Shown: positions 1 to 8,715, counted from the first letter of the stretch. The stretch is 40,778 nucleotides of DNA from Synechococcales cyanobacterium 340R_concoct_173_sub (GCA_025354065.1 JANXNM010000392.1:1-40778); one strand, 5' to 3'. Numbers and translations: made by a program. Notes: a model not told the origin generated them from the sequence alone.

Positions 1-16
1 GACAGCGAATTCAACC

Positions 17-265
17 GTGAGTGATGTCGTGAGTAATGTACAGGTTTGGTATTTAGGATTGCTCGCGATCGCTTCCGTACTTCTTTTAATTCGACAATGG
101 CAAATCCGTCAGAGACTTGAAAGTGTAATGAATCTTTCGGCAAACTATTGGTGGCTGAGTGGAATCGGTGGGCTAGTTATAGCGGCTATTGCTCTGGCCT
201 CTTGGGTCAAAACCGAAACGGGCTGGGGCTGGACTTGGCGGGGACGATCGTTGAAATTGGAATAA
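17..265 (+). CDS. Small two-helix membrane protein, unknown function
   Basis: An 82-residue product with a GTG start. Two hydrophobic stretches (about residues 11-25 and 46-63) flank a short Arg/Gln-rich segment (RQWQIRQR), so a two-pass membrane hairpin is likely. The C-terminus is Trp- and Gly-rich and ends basic (about residues 66-80). It lies 27 bases upstream of rlmH on the same strand and may be co-transcribed with it. I do not recognise a named family. An alternative in-frame GTG lies 15 bases downstream. That it is a real gene rests on the compositional fit to a membrane protein and the tight spacing to rlmH; its role is unknown. Confidence 0.6.
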   Translation: MSDVVSNVQVWYLGLLAIASVLLLIRQWQIRQRLESVMNLSANYWWLSGIGGLVIAAIALASWVKTETGWGWTWRGRSLKLE

Positions 266-292
266 TTAGATTCAGTTTGAACAGGGATATAC

Positions 293-724
293 ATGCAGCG
301 AAAGATTAAAATTATTGCCGTTGGGAAAGTGAAGTATTCTTGGATTCAGGCCGGAATTCAGGAATATGCCAAGCGAATTCCTGGGCTGAGTTTACAAGAA
401 ATCAAAGACACTAACCGTCGCACCGAATTATCAGAAATCACGCCGCACTTAAAGACTTACGATCGGCTGATTGTTTTGACTGAGCGCGGTAAATTGCAAA
501 ATTCACTAGAATTCGCACAGTTTATAATCACTGAGACATTGAATCATTCATTAGTGTTTGTAATTGGATCATCGGATGGTATTACACCAGAATTAGAACG
601 ATCGGCCCATATCCGCCTCGCGCTTTCGACCATGACGTTTACCCATGATTTAGCGCGGTTATTGCTAGTCGAACAAATTTATCGCGGTATTTCGATCGCA
701 ACAAACGGGAATTACCATAAGTAA
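293..724 (+). CDS. rlmH: 23S rRNA (pseudouridine-1915-N3)-methyltransferase RlmH
   Basis: SPOUT-class RNA methyltransferase that N3-methylates pseudouridine 1915 in helix 69 of 23S rRNA on assembled ribosomes. The 143-residue length is close to that of the family. Visible hallmarks are the SAM-binding knot segment FVIGSSDG (about residues 89-96), the conserved stretch MTFTHDLARLLLVEQIYR (about 113-130) and the invariant C-terminal YHK. The N-terminus (KIKIIAVGKVK) is also typical. The last 13 bases overlap the 3' end of a tiny gene on the opposite strand (712-867). The ATG start follows a 27-base gap after the preceding small membrane-protein gene. Confidence 0.95.
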   Translation: MQRKIKIIAVGKVKYSWIQAGIQEYAKRIPGLSLQEIKDTNRRTELSEITPHLKTYDRLIVLTERGKLQNSLEFAQFIITETLNHSLVFVIGSSDGITPELERSAHIRLALSTMTFTHDLARLLLVEQIYRGISIATNGNYHK

Positions 725-867
725 TGCAAAGCATTTAATAAAGCCATTCCTACTGGAGCTGGAATCATCTCCCGAGAATCTAAAATTTGCACCACAATTA
801 AATAGAAAATTCCTAATGCAAGTGAAATAGCGCCCGTAACGATCGCGGTTAATTTCTGACGTTCCAT
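712..867 (-). CDS. 51-residue conserved-looking small membrane protein
   Basis: An open frame from ATG at 867 to TAA at 712 encodes 51 residues. It starts MERQKLTAIVTGAISL, has one hydrophobic helix (about residues 8-28) and ends in a short amphipathic tail rich in Pro and Leu. It is too short for usual gene-finding cut-offs. The product resembles small single-pass proteins of the form MxRQKLTAIxTG that I recall from cyanobacterial genomes, with no known function. Its last 13 bases overlap the end of rlmH in a convergent arrangement. It lies downstream of the sensor kinase gene on the other side but is transcribed away from ABC/GTPase genes. Reality is inferred from the protein-like sequence and recalled similarity. 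Confidence 0.6.
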   Translation of the reverse strand: MERQKLTAIVTGAISLALGIFYLIVVQILDSREMIPAPVGMALLNALHYLW

Positions 868-902
868 GGTTAGACTCTAGAGGCTAGGGGTTAAGTGATG
901 TT

Positions 903-2858
903 TTATTTTATCGCAGACATGTTGGCTTTGAGGGGCGGCGTGGATTGCTTTGAGCTTTGAGTTGATTGAGTTAGTTCAGAATACGCGATTTGATTGACGG
1001 GAAGCTCTATTGTGAAGGTAGTTCCTGTATTTGGAGCCTGGGTTTGGGTGGTGCAGGTGAGCTTGCCGGAGTGGCGTTCAGTGATGATTTGATACGCAAT
1101 AGCCAATCCTAGCCCAGTTCCTTGACCGACGCGCTTCGTTGTGAAAAATGGGTCGAAAATTTGGGCTATTACAGCATCGGGAATGCCTGTACCATTATCA
1201 TGAATAGAAATATGAATCCGATCGTCGCCTGCCATCGCTGTGATGATTTCTAAAGTAGGTGGATTTTCTCTCAATTGTTCAGCCGAGCAATCATTTATGG
1301 CATCAACTGCATTACTCAATAGTGCCATAAAAACTTGATTGATCAATCCTGCATAACACTCAACATTAGGAATGGTTCCAAATAGCTTTTTTAAGGTGAT
1401 CTCTGGGCGACGATCGTTGCTTCCCAATCGATGCCGCATAATCGCAACAGTACTCTCTATGCCTTCATGAAGATTGACCGTTTTCAGTTCTGATTCATCC
1501 ATTCGAGCAAAATTACGCAACAACAGAACAATCTCATAAATTCGAGCAGTGCCGTTTCTCATAGATTCCATAATCATTGGTAAATCTATTTTAATGAAAT
1601 CCAGATCAACATTCTCCTTGTAGTCTTGAATTTTTGGGATAATTTGTGATGAGTTCTTTTCGTAGAGTTCGATCAATGTTAAAAGAGATTGCATATAATC
1701 TTGAGCGTGTTTGAGATTGCCATGGATAAAATTCACTGGGTTATTGATCTCGTGGGCAATACCTGCGACCAAATGGCTAAGGCTAGACATTTTTTCATTT
1801 TGAATCAAACGGGCTTGGGCTTGCTTGAGCTGGGTCAGGGTATCAGAGAGTTCAATCGTTTTAAGCTGAAGATTGGATTGAATGATATTACGCCGTCGAA
1901 CTTCGCCCATGATTACTCCTAACATCATCATCAACCCTAACCAAGGTGCAATAGACGACCAAAATGAACTCTTCACTGTCTTCAACCACAGGTGGCCCTC
2001 TGGGATCCACATCACAAAATTCCAGGGTATATTCCGTAAATTGTAGTGTAGGACTTGATAGCCTTCCATCGACTGCATTTCACCACTTTTACCTTGAAGA
2101 ATCCGTTCTAGATGCGGCTGAAGTTTAGGAGGTAGAGCGGTTGCAGCATTAATTGGATTAGTGTTTAGAGACTGGTTAAAGCGAGGATGGAGCAAAAGAT
2201 TTCGATCGTGACCGACCACAAAAATATTGACCCCTTCATAAGTCTTATCCCTCACAATATCCATATGATCCATGAGATTGTTAATTGAAATATCTAGGCC
2301 CACAACTCCCGCAAACCGATCGCCTACATAGACTGGCGCTGCCCTTGAAATGATCATGCCATTGCCCAATTCACTTGCGGACGATTTGGTCCAATACGGC
2401 GATCGTATCTGATTGACGGCAGGTGTTCCTAACTTGAAAAAAGGCTGAAGCAAGAGTGGGGAATCGTAGACTTCGGAGAAGTTTGTCGGCAAGAATAAGG
2501 ATTCTTTAGAACTTTTAGAACTAATAAAATAACCCCGCGTCGCATCTGGAACTGCCTTTAGACTAGCTCCTAAAAGATCGTTTCGACGCTCTAAGCTTTT
2601 ACTTTCTTGGCCTAGCTCATGCTGTAGATCGTACTTAAGATCGCTAGTTATGGCCGATTGCAACCCATCAACAGCCACCACCCCTCGGCGCATACGTTCG
2701 TCAAGATGATCCGATCGTTGCCGGAGAGATTGTTTCAATATGCTTAAGTCTTTTAAGTAAAGCGATCGGAGCTGTGCGTAGCAAAGACCTCCAGAGATCA
2801 GAAAAAATAGGGAAAATGCGGTAAAAATTCGACGTGAGGAACCGATTTGAGAATTCAC
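903..2858 (-). CDS. Membrane sensor histidine kinase with extracytoplasmic Cache-type sensor
   Basis: A 651-residue orphan histidine kinase. There is an N-terminal membrane helix (about residues 10-29), then a long extracytoplasmic Cache/PDC-like region (about 30-295, including AAPVYVGDRFAGVVGLDIS), a second helix near 300-318 and a short coiled linker. The kinase core follows: H-box GIAHEINNPVNF with phospho-acceptor His369, N-box LLSNAVDAIND, G1 DNGTGIPD and G2 GQGTGLGLAIAYQI. No HAMP domain is evident. No response regulator is adjacent, so its partner lies elsewhere. The ATP-binding and H-box regions closely resemble those of the second kinase in this window (33818-36127), making the two paralogues. 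The sensed ligand cannot be read from the sequence. Confidence 0.92.
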   Translation of the reverse strand: MNSQIGSSRRIFTAFSLFFLISGGLCYAQLRSLYLKDLSILKQSLRQRSDHLDERMRRGVVAVDGLQSAITSDLKYDLQHELGQESKSLERRNDLLGASLKAVPDATRGYFISSKSSKESLFLPTNFSEVYDSPLLLQPFFKLGTPAVNQIRSPYWTKSSASELGNGMIISRAAPVYVGDRFAGVVGLDISINNLMDHMDIVRDKTYEGVNIFVVGHDRNLLLHPRFNQSLNTNPINAATALPPKLQPHLERILQGKSGEMQSMEGYQVLHYNLRNIPWNFVMWIPEGHLWLKTVKSSFWSSIAPWLGLMMMLGVIMGEVRRRNIIQSNLQLKTIELSDTLTQLKQAQARLIQNEKMSSLSHLVAGIAHEINNPVNFIHGNLKHAQDYMQSLLTLIELYEKNSSQIIPKIQDYKENVDLDFIKIDLPMIMESMRNGTARIYEIVLLLRNFARMDESELKTVNLHEGIESTVAIMRHRLGSNDRRPEITLKKLFGTIPNVECYAGLINQVFMALLSNAVDAINDCSAEQLRENPPTLEIITAMAGDDRIHISIHDNGTGIPDAVIAQIFDPFFTTKRVGQGTGLGLAIAYQIITERHSGKLTCTTQTQAPNTGTTFTIELPVNQIAYSELTQSTQSSKQSTPPLKANMSAIK

Positions 2859-3032
2859 AGTAGATCACTCTTTCATACATGTAACCAGGCTAACGTCTTT
2901 AGACTACCCAATTTATTGGACTAATGTAGTGCTATTGCTCCATGCCTAAACGATTCGATCCCTAGCAATTTCGTGCCAAATCCAGTAAAGATTGTTATTC
3001 TGCTCTTTGATCCTCTTGCCTGCATTGTTCTC

Positions 3033-3995
3033 ATGGAAAGTGTCTCCAAAACTGCATTGAGTCCTGAATCCACCGTTGTAATTCAGACCCAGAATTTAAG
3101 TAAGACCTATCGCACGGGGTTTTGGCTCACGCAACGGGTCCGATCGCTCTCTGCGTTAGATTTGACGGTCTATCAAGGCGAGACGTTTGGGCTGTTGGGG
3201 CAAAATGGGGCAGGGAAGACGACGTTACTCAAAACGCTTTTGGGCATAGTGCGTCCGAGCAAAGGCAGAGCGATGCTACTAGGGAAACCGTTGGGCGATC
3301 GTAAAGTGAAAGCTCGCATTGGTTATTTACCAGAGAATCCTTATTTTTATGATTATTTGACGGGCTGGGAGATTCTGGAATTTATGGGCGGGTTGTTTGA
3401 GGTGCCGTTGAAAGTTCAGAAGACACGAATTCCTGAGCTTTTGAATCTCGTTGGACTATCGATTAAAGATGCAAAGAAAAAGCAATTACGACAATATTCT
3501 AAGGGCATGTTGCAACGCATTGGGATGGCGCAGGCATTAATCAATGATCCTGAATTAGTATTTTTAGATGAACCGATGTCGGGACTTGACCCCTTGGGGC
3601 GCTATCAAATGCGCGAAATTATTCAATCCTTGAAGCGTCAAGGTAAGACAATTTTTTTCAATAGTCACATCTTGTCGGATGTGGAGAAGATTTGCGATCG
3701 GGTGGGGATCTTGGATAAGGGCGAAATGATTTGTGAGGGTTCGTTGACGAATTTATTGGGCGATGTTCGATCGTATATTGTTAAAGTAAAGGGCGGTAGT
3801 CCTGAGATTTTGCAGCAACGATTAGCAAATTTACATTTTCAAGATGGACTGTGGGTCGGCAGTCTTAAGGGTGAACCTCAGGACTTTATGGCTAGTCTTC
3901 GATTAATTCAAGCCCAATTGATTTCAATTAATTTAGCCCGTCCAAGTTTGGAAGAGTTCTTTGTAAAACAGTTGAGCGATCGGGGTGTGAATTAA
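3033..3995 (+). CDS. ABC transporter ATP-binding protein (ABC-2 export type)
   Basis: A 320-residue ATPase subunit. Walker A GQNGAGKT is at residues 56-63, the signature is QYSKGM, Walker B is VFLDEP, followed by the D-loop SGLDP and switch His in FFNSHILSD. The C-terminal 90 residues resemble the extension seen in the ATPases of ABC-2 type exporters (drug, polysaccharide or Nat-like families). I chose the ATG at 3033. The frame is open to a GTG at 2973, but those extra residues are hydrophobic and unlike the family N-terminus. The stop lies two bases before the ATG of the downstream GTPase gene, so the two are almost certainly one operon. No permease gene is adjacent. Substrate unknown. Confidence 0.9.
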   Translation: MESVSKTALSPESTVVIQTQNLSKTYRTGFWLTQRVRSLSALDLTVYQGETFGLLGQNGAGKTTLLKTLLGIVRPSKGRAMLLGKPLGDRKVKARIGYLPENPYFYDYLTGWEILEFMGGLFEVPLKVQKTRIPELLNLVGLSIKDAKKKQLRQYSKGMLQRIGMAQALINDPELVFLDEPMSGLDPLGRYQMREIIQSLKRQGKTIFFNSHILSDVEKICDRVGILDKGEMICEGSLTNLLGDVRSYIVKVKGGSPEILQQRLANLHFQDGLWVGSLKGEPQDFMASLRLIQAQLISINLARPSLEEFFVKQLSDRGVN

Positions 3996-3997
3996 AA

Positions 3998-5578
3998 ATG
4001 CCTATATCACGCGTGGTTTTAGTTCTAGCGGGTTTGATTGCAATTCTAGTATTCACATTATGGTTACTAGATTCGTTGTCACGGCTATCTGGATTGCTCG
4101 CCACTTATCCTTATTTGGGTGGTGTGTTGATTGCCATTGCCATTGCGATCGTTATCACTTTAGTCGGATTATTGATCTGGTATTTGGTCCTATTACCCAA
4201 GCGCACCGATCGTCGCCGTCGTAAAGCAATTCAAAATGCTCCGATCGCCCCTAAAGACAAAACCGAAGCTGCTGGGCGTAATTTAGAAGCAGTCCGACAA
4301 CAACTGGATCAGATTCAAGATGAAATTTCCAAACAAGAACTAATCGCTCGCTCGAAAGATATTCAATATAACCTCGCTAAAGGTGAACTTTCGATCGTTG
4401 TTTTTGGAACGGGGTCCGCTGGCAAAACCTCTTTAGTCAATGCCTTAGTCGGACGGATGGTTGGCAGTGTTGGAGCAGCTATGGGCACCACGACTATGGG
4501 CGAAACCTATCGGATTCAAATCAAAGGAATCGATCGCGAAATCTTTATTACTGACACGCCTGGAATCCTTGAGGCCGGGGTTGCGGGAACGACAAGAGAA
4601 ACGCTAGCTAAAAAATTAGCGACTGATGCCGATTTGCTTTTGTTTATTGTAGATAATGATTTAAGACAATCGGAATTTGAACCGTTGCAAATGCTAGCGC
4701 GAATTGGAAAACGATCGCTTTTAGTATTCAATAAATATGATCTTTATACTGAATCGGATCAAGCTTTAATCTTAAAAACATTACGCGATCGGGTCACTGG
4801 GCTGATTGCTAATACTGACGTAATCATGGTTTCGGCGAATCCCACAGAAGTCACTTTAGCAACCGGAGAACGGGTAAAGCCTGATGCGGACATTATGCCG
4901 TTAATCCGTCAGATGGCGGCGGTGCTGCGATCGGAAGGGGAAGATTTGCTAGCTGACAATATTTTGCTACAGTCCCAACGTCTTGGCCAAGAAGCTCGCC
5001 GGATTCTGGAAACCCAACGCCGACGAGAAGCCGAAAAGATTGTCGATCGGTTTCAATGGATTGGGGCGGGGGTGATTGCGGTGACTCCGGTTCCGGTTGT
5101 TGATCTGTTGGCAACGGCGGCGGTGAATGCCCAAATGGTGGTGGAAGTGGGAAAAGTATATGGCTGTGAAATTAATAGCGATCGGGGCCGAGAATTGGCG
5201 ATGTCTCTGGCTAAAACATTGGTGAGTTTGGGGATAGTTAAAGGCGTTATTTCCTTGGTGGCGGCTGTATTACAGGTGAGTGTGGTGGGGTTTCTGGTCG
5301 GTCGGGCCATTCAGGGAATTAGTGCAGCGTATTTAACCCGAATTGCTGGGCGCAGTTTTATTGAATATTTCCGCCAAGATCAAGATTGGGGTGATGGGGG
5401 GATGGCGCAGGTGATTCAGCAGCAATTTCAATTGAATCGTCGGGATGAGTTTGTGCGTGAGTTTGTGCAAGATGCGATCGAGCGAGTTATTCGGCCTTTT
5501 AAATTAGAAGACGAATTAAAAGAATCACCGTTGATGCGCCCGTTTATAAATAGTTTTAAAAAAGAGGACGATCGGTAA
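3998..5578 (+). CDS. Membrane-anchored Era-like GTPase with DUF697 tail
   Basis: A 526-residue protein. Two N-terminal membrane helices (about residues 5-23 and 38-65) are followed by a charged helical linker and a GTPase domain. G1 is GTGSAGKTS at 137-145, G2 Thr lies in GTTTMGE, G3 is DTPG and G4 is NKYD at 245-248. The C-terminal half has the DUF697 look, with hydrophobic segments around VIAVTPVPVVDLLATAA and VSVVGFLVGRAIQGISAAY. Related cyanobacterial GTPases are membrane proteins of poorly known function. It starts two bases after the ABC ATPase stop, implying translational coupling. The occupied position is where an ABC permease would normally be expected. The GTPase call is secure; the process it serves is not known. 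Confidence 0.9.
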   Translation: MPISRVVLVLAGLIAILVFTLWLLDSLSRLSGLLATYPYLGGVLIAIAIAIVITLVGLLIWYLVLLPKRTDRRRRKAIQNAPIAPKDKTEAAGRNLEAVRQQLDQIQDEISKQELIARSKDIQYNLAKGELSIVVFGTGSAGKTSLVNALVGRMVGSVGAAMGTTTMGETYRIQIKGIDREIFITDTPGILEAGVAGTTRETLAKKLATDADLLLFIVDNDLRQSEFEPLQMLARIGKRSLLVFNKYDLYTESDQALILKTLRDRVTGLIANTDVIMVSANPTEVTLATGERVKPDADIMPLIRQMAAVLRSEGEDLLADNILLQSQRLGQEARRILETQRRREAEKIVDRFQWIGAGVIAVTPVPVVDLLATAAVNAQMVVEVGKVYGCEINSDRGRELAMSLAKTLVSLGIVKGVISLVAAVLQVSVVGFLVGRAIQGISAAYLTRIAGRSFIEYFRQDQDWGDGGMAQVIQQQFQLNRRDEFVREFVQDAIERVIRPFKLEDELKESPLMRPFINSFKKEDDR

Positions 5579-5664
5579 TAGTTACAATTCCTTCTCGCCC
5601 TCAACTATCTAACTTTCAAGCTAGCAACTTTCAAACTAGCAGCTTATATTTACTGACTAGATAA

Positions 5665-5754
5665 CGGTGCATCGATCGCTTTCAAGTCGAACAGATCATC
5701 ACAATGTTGACGCATAATGGAATGAAAGTTCAAGTTGAAATCATTGCAGCTTAA
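5665..5754 (+). pseudogene. C-terminal remnant of an XRE-type (HigA-like) antitoxin
   Basis: A 29-codon open stretch ends at TAA 5752-5754 and reads IDRFQVEQIITMLTHNGMKV followed by QVEI. This fits the C-terminal tail of short helix-turn-helix antitoxins of the kind ending ...F(S/T)xDRLIxMLxxLGxxVEI. Upstream in the same frame there is a TAA, and only a few residues (SLYLLTR) resemble the preceding part of that family, so the gene is broken. No toxin gene is seen beside it. The call rests on recalled family pattern; a chance match is possible over so short a stretch. Confidence 0.45.
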
Positions 5755-5901
5755 AATATAAACGATCACGATCGTGAACCAATAGCTATCTTTTGACGTT
5801 CGATTTATGGATTACGATCGGGAATGAATTCAGGCTCTAAGCATTCACTTGTTCTAAAACAACGATCGCGATCGGTTTATGCTTTGCGAATTTAAAACTT
5901 A

Positions 5902-5948
5902 GAATGAAGAATTTAGGAGTGGTTTTCTACATTCGCCATTCTTCATTC
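5902..5948. repeat. Inverted repeat GAATGAAGAAT, 25-base loop
   Basis: The 11-mer GAATGAAGAAT at 5902-5912 is perfectly inverted at 5938-5948, downstream of the gene at 5963-6163 (minus strand). The core is shared with repeats at prmA (10091-10118), sixA/DHH (22217-22285) and before the VanX-type gene, so it belongs to a dispersed short repeat family. Confidence 0.6.
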
Positions 5949-5962
5949 AGTGGGTGCGATCT

Positions 5963-6163
5963 CTAAAACACTCTTGCAGTGGGTATCTCTAGCGCCTTCT
6001 TGAAATCCTGAAGCATAGACTCTAAAAGCATCAAATCATTCGTGAGATCTGAACTTTCATCCTCATGTAAATCTGTGTGTTCTAACTGCTGCTCATACGC
6101 CGAGATCCGATATTCTAATGCTTCTACCGTGAACCGCATAGCCTTAGGTGATAAATTAATCAT
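5963..6163 (-). CDS. 66-residue conserved hypothetical protein
   Basis: A short acidic, helical protein (MINLSPKAMRFTVEALEYRI then two further predicted helices around ESSDLTNDLMLLESMLQDF). No signal peptide or membrane segment. It resembles a family of 60-70-residue cyanobacterial proteins of the pattern ...EALEYRIxAYxxQL...EDExSDLxNDLMxLE..., function unknown. It lies alone between a decayed region and the MFS gene, both about 100 bases or more away. A coiled-coil or partner-binding role is possible from composition only. Confidence 0.65.
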   Translation of the reverse strand: MINLSPKAMRFTVEALEYRISAYEQQLEHTDLHEDESSDLTNDLMLLESMLQDFKKALEIPTARVF

Positions 6164-6264
6164 TAGTACGTTCGATCGACTCAGTAAACAGGATAGCCTG
6201 CAAGAACATTAAGCATCAATCGATTTTCAGAAATATCTCAAGCCAATTCACCAAATTCTTCTTC

Positions 6265-7515
6265 TCAGCATCTAGACGTTTTCATCCCTATCCGTGAACC
6301 TAAAGCAATCCCTAATCCAGCAAATAGAAAGACGATCGTCGTTATCAAAATCGAACCCGAAGTAGAAAGCATTGTAGCTGACTTGGGGACTAGATAGCCG
6401 AGCAGTGCGATCGCCCCTGACATCCCACCAAAGAAAACACCCACAATCAACCCACTCAAAGACTTTGGCACCATCGTGAGAGCGAAAGGTACCATACCAT
6501 TGTTTACCGCACTCAACCCCATCAAAATCAATGACAAAATGATTACTGATCCGATCGCCCCCATATTCAACGACCATAGCCCCAAACCTGCGGAAATAGT
6601 TCCTAAGCTGATGATCATCAATGTCCGGTTAGAAATGAATTGCGAAACTTTCCCGGTCCCGATCGCAAACAATGCTTGAATGATCAAGATCAATCCCAGA
6701 CAAATTTCAAATGATAAACCTGTAAATGCATTAATGTCAGCCTTGAGAATGCGCGGGATTAAATCACTCATCAGTAATTTTGTTCCTAATCCCAGCATTG
6801 CACCCACCCATAAAACTATTGCAATGGGTTTTAAAAAGGCATTAATAGACCAAGATTCCATGGGTTCTAAATCAGTTTTCACCTGTTTGGGAAGCTCCAT
6901 CATCGTCGATCGTAAACTCGCGAGACAAATTAGAAATATGATTGAAGAAATAGCAAAGGTTAAAGGTGCGCCCAGACTCACAATGAAGTCTGTCGCCAAA
7001 GGTTTGATCGCCGCAACCAATCCACCCACAACGGTCAAAGCTGCCGCAGCTAACGGTAATTGATTGGCTGTTGATATGTTTCCCAGCAAACTGAGGACCG
7101 GACTCCGAAAGGTGGCCATGACGATCGACCATAATACGGCTAATCCTAAGAGCAAACTTTGGGTTATGGCATTTGATCCACCAAAGATGACAAGACAAGG
7201 CAAACCCATCAATAAAAGGGTTGAACCGATCGCACTCACGAGAATGAAGGAAACTTTTGAACCATACAAACGTTGTAACCGATCGGACAGGCTCCCGAAA
7301 AATGGTTCTACCAAGAGTCCGATTGCGCTTTCAATTACGAGAATTAATGCGGTTAATTTCTGAGCATCATTGTTGGAATAGGCAAATACTTGTTCAATGA
7401 ATTTCGGTAAATAAATATTGTAAGCAATCCAAGCCAAGGACATAGAACCCTGGACTGCCGCCAAACTAAAGACTTGTCGCCAACAAATTTGATTCGAGGA
7501 TAAAGATTTTGACAT
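6265..7515 (-). CDS. Major facilitator superfamily (MFS) transporter
   Basis: A 416-residue polytopic membrane protein with about 12 hydrophobic segments. Motif A appears as GSLSDRLQRLYG after the second helix (about residue 65-75), typical of MFS carriers. The overall pattern resembles SLC45-like/sugar-porter-type MFS proteins common in cyanobacteria, but the substrate is not evident. I chose the ATG at 7515 (MSKSLSSNQICW). The frame continues to a GTG at 7542, only 3 bases from the hemJ stop. With the ATG start the gap from hemJ is 30 bases, consistent with a hemJ-MFS operon. Many frames on the opposite strand are open here only because of hydrophobic codon use. Confidence 0.85.
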   Translation of the reverse strand: MSKSLSSNQICWRQVFSLAAVQGSMSLAWIAYNIYLPKFIEQVFAYSNNDAQKLTALILVIESAIGLLVEPFFGSLSDRLQRLYGSKVSFILVSAIGSTLLLMGLPCLVIFGGSNAITQSLLLGLAVLWSIVMATFRSPVLSLLGNISTANQLPLAAAALTVVGGLVAAIKPLATDFIVSLGAPLTFAISSIIFLICLASLRSTMMELPKQVKTDLEPMESWSINAFLKPIAIVLWVGAMLGLGTKLLMSDLIPRILKADINAFTGLSFEICLGLILIIQALFAIGTGKVSQFISNRTLMIISLGTISAGLGLWSLNMGAIGSVIILSLILMGLSAVNNGMVPFALTMVPKSLSGLIVGVFFGGMSGAIALLGYLVPKSATMLSTSGSILITTIVFLFAGLGIALGSRIGMKTSRC

Positions 7516-7545
7516 AATGCTTAGGCATGAGATTTTAAACACCCG

Positions 7546-8154
7546 CTAAGCTTTCATTTGTTTTGGAAGAACGATCGGACTCTCTGCATCAGCATTCATC
7601 AAGTTCTTCTTCTCAGCATCCAAACGCCGCTTGCGGGCATAGAGTTGAATACTTGCAGCAAATGCGATCGCCATCCCAAAGACAACATAACTTGTGGCAT
7701 TGGTGGGAATATCATTTTTGAAAATAGCCAACATCACAATCACTACTAAAAAGAACGTCGGAAATTCATTCATCCAACGAAACTGTTTAGACGTAAGCGG
7801 CATTTCCCCTGCCTCCATTTGGCGAATGATCTTGCGACAATAAAAATGGAAGCCCACCAACACCAACACCAAGCCCATCTTCACCTGCAACCAAGTCTGC
7901 TGCAATAAATCAGGTGCGATCGTCAACATTGCCACTGCCATCACAATTGTTACCACCATGGCCGGAGTCATAATGATGCCGTAGAGCCGCTTTTCCATCA
8001 AGGTGAACTGCGTCTTTAAAATGCTGCGGGCGGGTTCCACCTGTTGCTCGTGGGCCTCTGCATGGTAAACAAACAATCGTGGTAGATAAAAAAGCCCCGC
8101 AAACCACGAGACAAACCCCACGATATGAAACGCTTTAAACCAAAAGTACGGCAT
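7546..8154 (-). CDS. hemJ: Protoporphyrinogen IX oxidase HemJ
   Basis: A 202-residue membrane protein of the HemJ (UPF0093/CopD-like) family. In most cyanobacteria it converts protoporphyrinogen IX to protoporphyrin IX, the last step shared by haem and chlorophyll synthesis. The N-terminal motif FHIVGFVSWFAGLFYLPRLF followed by VYH is diagnostic; His10 is the conserved helix-1 histidine associated with haem binding. Further membrane segments lie around residues 58-80, 84-103, 127-143 and 152-170. The C-terminal 30 residues are charged. The downstream MFS gene follows within 30 bases and may share its transcript. Confidence 0.92.
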   Translation of the reverse strand: MPYFWFKAFHIVGFVSWFAGLFYLPRLFVYHAEAHEQQVEPARSILKTQFTLMEKRLYGIIMTPAMVVTIVMAVAMLTIAPDLLQQTWLQVKMGLVLVLVGFHFYCRKIIRQMEAGEMPLTSKQFRWMNEFPTFFLVVIVMLAIFKNDIPTNATSYVVFGMAIAFAASIQLYARKRRLDAEKKNLMNADAESPIVLPKQMKA

Positions 8155-8275
8155 GGTGATGATGTAAAAGAACTGCTACAGATCAAAAAACCCAAGATAC
8201 AAATGCATCCTGAGTTTTATTAAACGGGAAAACGGGTGTTCCCTAAAGCGTTTCTCCGCTCACATTCACGTTTCG

Positions 8276-8467
8276 TTACACTAGGCAAGTTTCTCGGCTC
8301 ACTGGAGTTATGAGGTCTTCTGACGGACCTTGATTTAAAAAGAGCGAAATCGCTACGCAAATTGCACGATCTTGGTCCCAATCTGGGTTCTTCTCAATGT
8401 ATTGAGCCAATTCAATGTGAAGGGTTTCGGGAAGCTCGGCAAGCAGGGAAATGGTGGGAAACATCAT
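8276..8467 (-). CDS. DUF2811 family small protein
   Basis: A 63-residue protein with ISLLAELPETLHIELAQYIE and NPDWDQDRAICVAISLFLNQ, matching the cyanobacterial DUF2811 pattern (ISLLxEIPxxLHxxLxxYLExHPxWDQDRxxxxALSLFLxQ). The structure is probably two or three helices, perhaps a ribbon-helix-helix-like fold. Function unknown. Two adjacent ATG codons (8467, 8464) are possible starts. The gene borders the 0.7-kb non-coding region with the DnaA-box cluster and is transcribed away from it. Confidence 0.75.
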   Translation of the reverse strand: MMFPTISLLAELPETLHIELAQYIEKNPDWDQDRAICVAISLFLNQGPSEDLITPVSRETCLV

Positions 8468-8715
8468 AAAATAAAACCTTTACTCAAGCACTAAGTGTGA
8501 CGATTTTCAAAACAGAAACTAACACCCACTGATGCAATCAACCCTAGAAATAACGACTTCCCATATCTTTTCACAGTAAGTCGTATAAGTTGGTGGTCGA
8601 TTGGTAGACCGAATTCTCGCACCGCTCTGAGTGTTTGTAGAGCGTATATTTACTTGTGCTATTTAATACATTATGTCTCTACGAATACATTCATGATAAA
8701 TTTATCCCTACGTAC

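Larger units (their letters stand above)
5579..5962 (+). other. Gene-poor intergenic stretch with short repeats
   Basis: A 384-base stretch with stops in all frames. It holds a probable antitoxin remnant (5665-5754, listed separately), several CGATCG palindromes, a short direct repeat AACTTTCAA (around 5610-5635) and a perfect 11-bp inverted repeat at 5902-5912/5938-5948. I see no intact gene and no clear terminator for the GTPase gene. Confidence 0.6.

Noticed and set aside
6680..7063. Plus-strand frames across the MFS gene
   Set aside because: They mirror hydrophobic codon patterns of the real minus-strand MFS gene.
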